6,191 bases of DNA from an uncultured Litorilinea sp. (lineage in GTDB: Bacteria > Chloroflexota > Anaerolineae > Caldilineales > Caldilineaceae). Below the pieces are notes generated by a model. That model was not told the DNA's origin. It saw only the letters and a program-made list of their open reading frames with translations, and ran no database searches. Below, piece by piece: positions 5,832-6,191 of this stretch. How positions within the stretch are numbered: position 1 is the stretch's first letter; every line of letters starts with the position of its first letter. A program made the position numbers and the translations under genes. The stretch is taken from assembly GCA_946885925.1 (NCBI GenBank), contig CAMPHP010000211.1, positions 1-6,191 of the forward strand. Direction: 5' to 3'.

Positions 5832-6191
5832 ATGAACACATCAACCAACGTAGCCCGTGGCTTTCAGACAAGTGATGATGCGCGCCAACAGACAGCCCGT
5901 CGCCACAAACAGATGGCACGTCTACGCCGCCTGACCGGTGCAGCGATCCTCTACCTACTGCTGTTGGCCGGCTCGGTACTCTTTCTCATCCCCTTTGTCT
6001 GGATGCTCACCACATCGCTCAAGAGCCAAAGTGAAGTGATGCTACTGCCCATCCGTTGGATTCCGGAAAACTGGCTGTGGTCCAACTACAGCAAAGCCCT
6101 TTTCGGCGTAGTGCCTTTCGTCACTTTCTTCAAAAATACCATAACCATTGTGGCGTTTGACCTGCTCGGCGATGTCTTTGTCTGTGCGCTC
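5832..6191 (+). CDS. ABC sugar transporter permease, MalG/UgpE/MsmG type, 3'-truncated
   Basis: The first 120 codons of the partner permease are visible and still open at the window edge; the family is usually about 270-310 residues. The N-terminus is a basic cytoplasmic stretch (residues 1-34, rich in Arg, Lys and Gln). A first membrane helix follows at about 36-59, leading into FVWMLTTSLKS (55-65), the hallmark of MalG-like subunits. WIPENWLWSNY (76-86) is the usual periplasmic PxxWxxxNY element. KNT (101-103) begins the second helix. AAGGA at 5818-5822 lies 9 nt before the ATG, inside the end of the upstream permease gene, which supports this start and implies tight coupling. It would pair with the first permease to form the heterodimeric channel. 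The EAA loop lies beyond the window. A binding-protein gene is not visible. Confidence 0.92.
   Translation, partial: MNTSTNVARGFQTSDDARQQTARRHKQMARLRRLTGAAILYLLLLAGSVLFLIPFVWMLTTSLKSQSEVMLLPIRWIPENWLWSNYSKALFGVVPFVTFFKNTITIVAFDLLGDVFVCAL

Overview
The window looks like a bacterial chromosome segment of medium GC content (mid-50s percent by eye). It carries sugar-scavenging genes: a sialidase-like glycoside hydrolase, a ROK-family repressor and two MalF/MalG-type ABC sugar permeases. This mix is common in free-living Chloroflexota (Anaerolineae/Caldilineae-like) and also occurs in Planctomycetota. I lean to Chloroflexota on gene content alone, as no taxonomic marker is present.

Layout. (1) 2-1045, plus strand: the 3' part of a BNR/Asp-box sialidase-family protein whose start lies outside the window. 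(2) 1146-1667, minus strand: a GNAT N-acetyltransferase, convergent with the sialidase. (3) 1668-2353: 686 bp without an intact gene. Its left part holds what I read as a decayed minus-strand gene for a small zinc-ribbon protein (2016 to 1750). It has a good Shine-Dalgarno and start, but the cysteine pairs lie in different frames. The right part (2017-2353) is a more AT-rich control region. It has a strong sigma-70-like promoter (TTGACA-16-TATACT) on the plus strand, a perfect 7-bp-arm inverted repeat over the predicted transcription start, and a second 6-bp-arm palindrome about 90 bp further on. (4) 2354-6191, plus strand: an apparent operon with 14, 30 and 5 bp gaps. It encodes a tandem ferritin-like (diiron-type) protein, the ROK regulator, the first ABC sugar permease and the beginning of the second, which is cut by the window edge.

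How the genes may work together. The ROK protein keeps the DNA-binding domain, the zinc site and the sugar-contact residues, but it has lost the kinase catalytic Asp. It is therefore best read as a sugar-responsive repressor of its own operon. The permeases would import a sugar or oligosaccharide. No binding protein or ATPase is visible; the binding protein may be encoded beyond the right edge, and the ATPase may be shared. The ferritin-like protein heads the operon and is the unusual member. It has two copies of a four-helix domain, each with a near-complete set of E...(E/D)xxH...E...ExxH ligands. A metal-dependent oxidative step on the imported compound is conceivable but is inference only. 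The sialidase may feed the same glycan metabolism, but it lies outside the operon and is separated from it by the opposite-strand GNAT gene.
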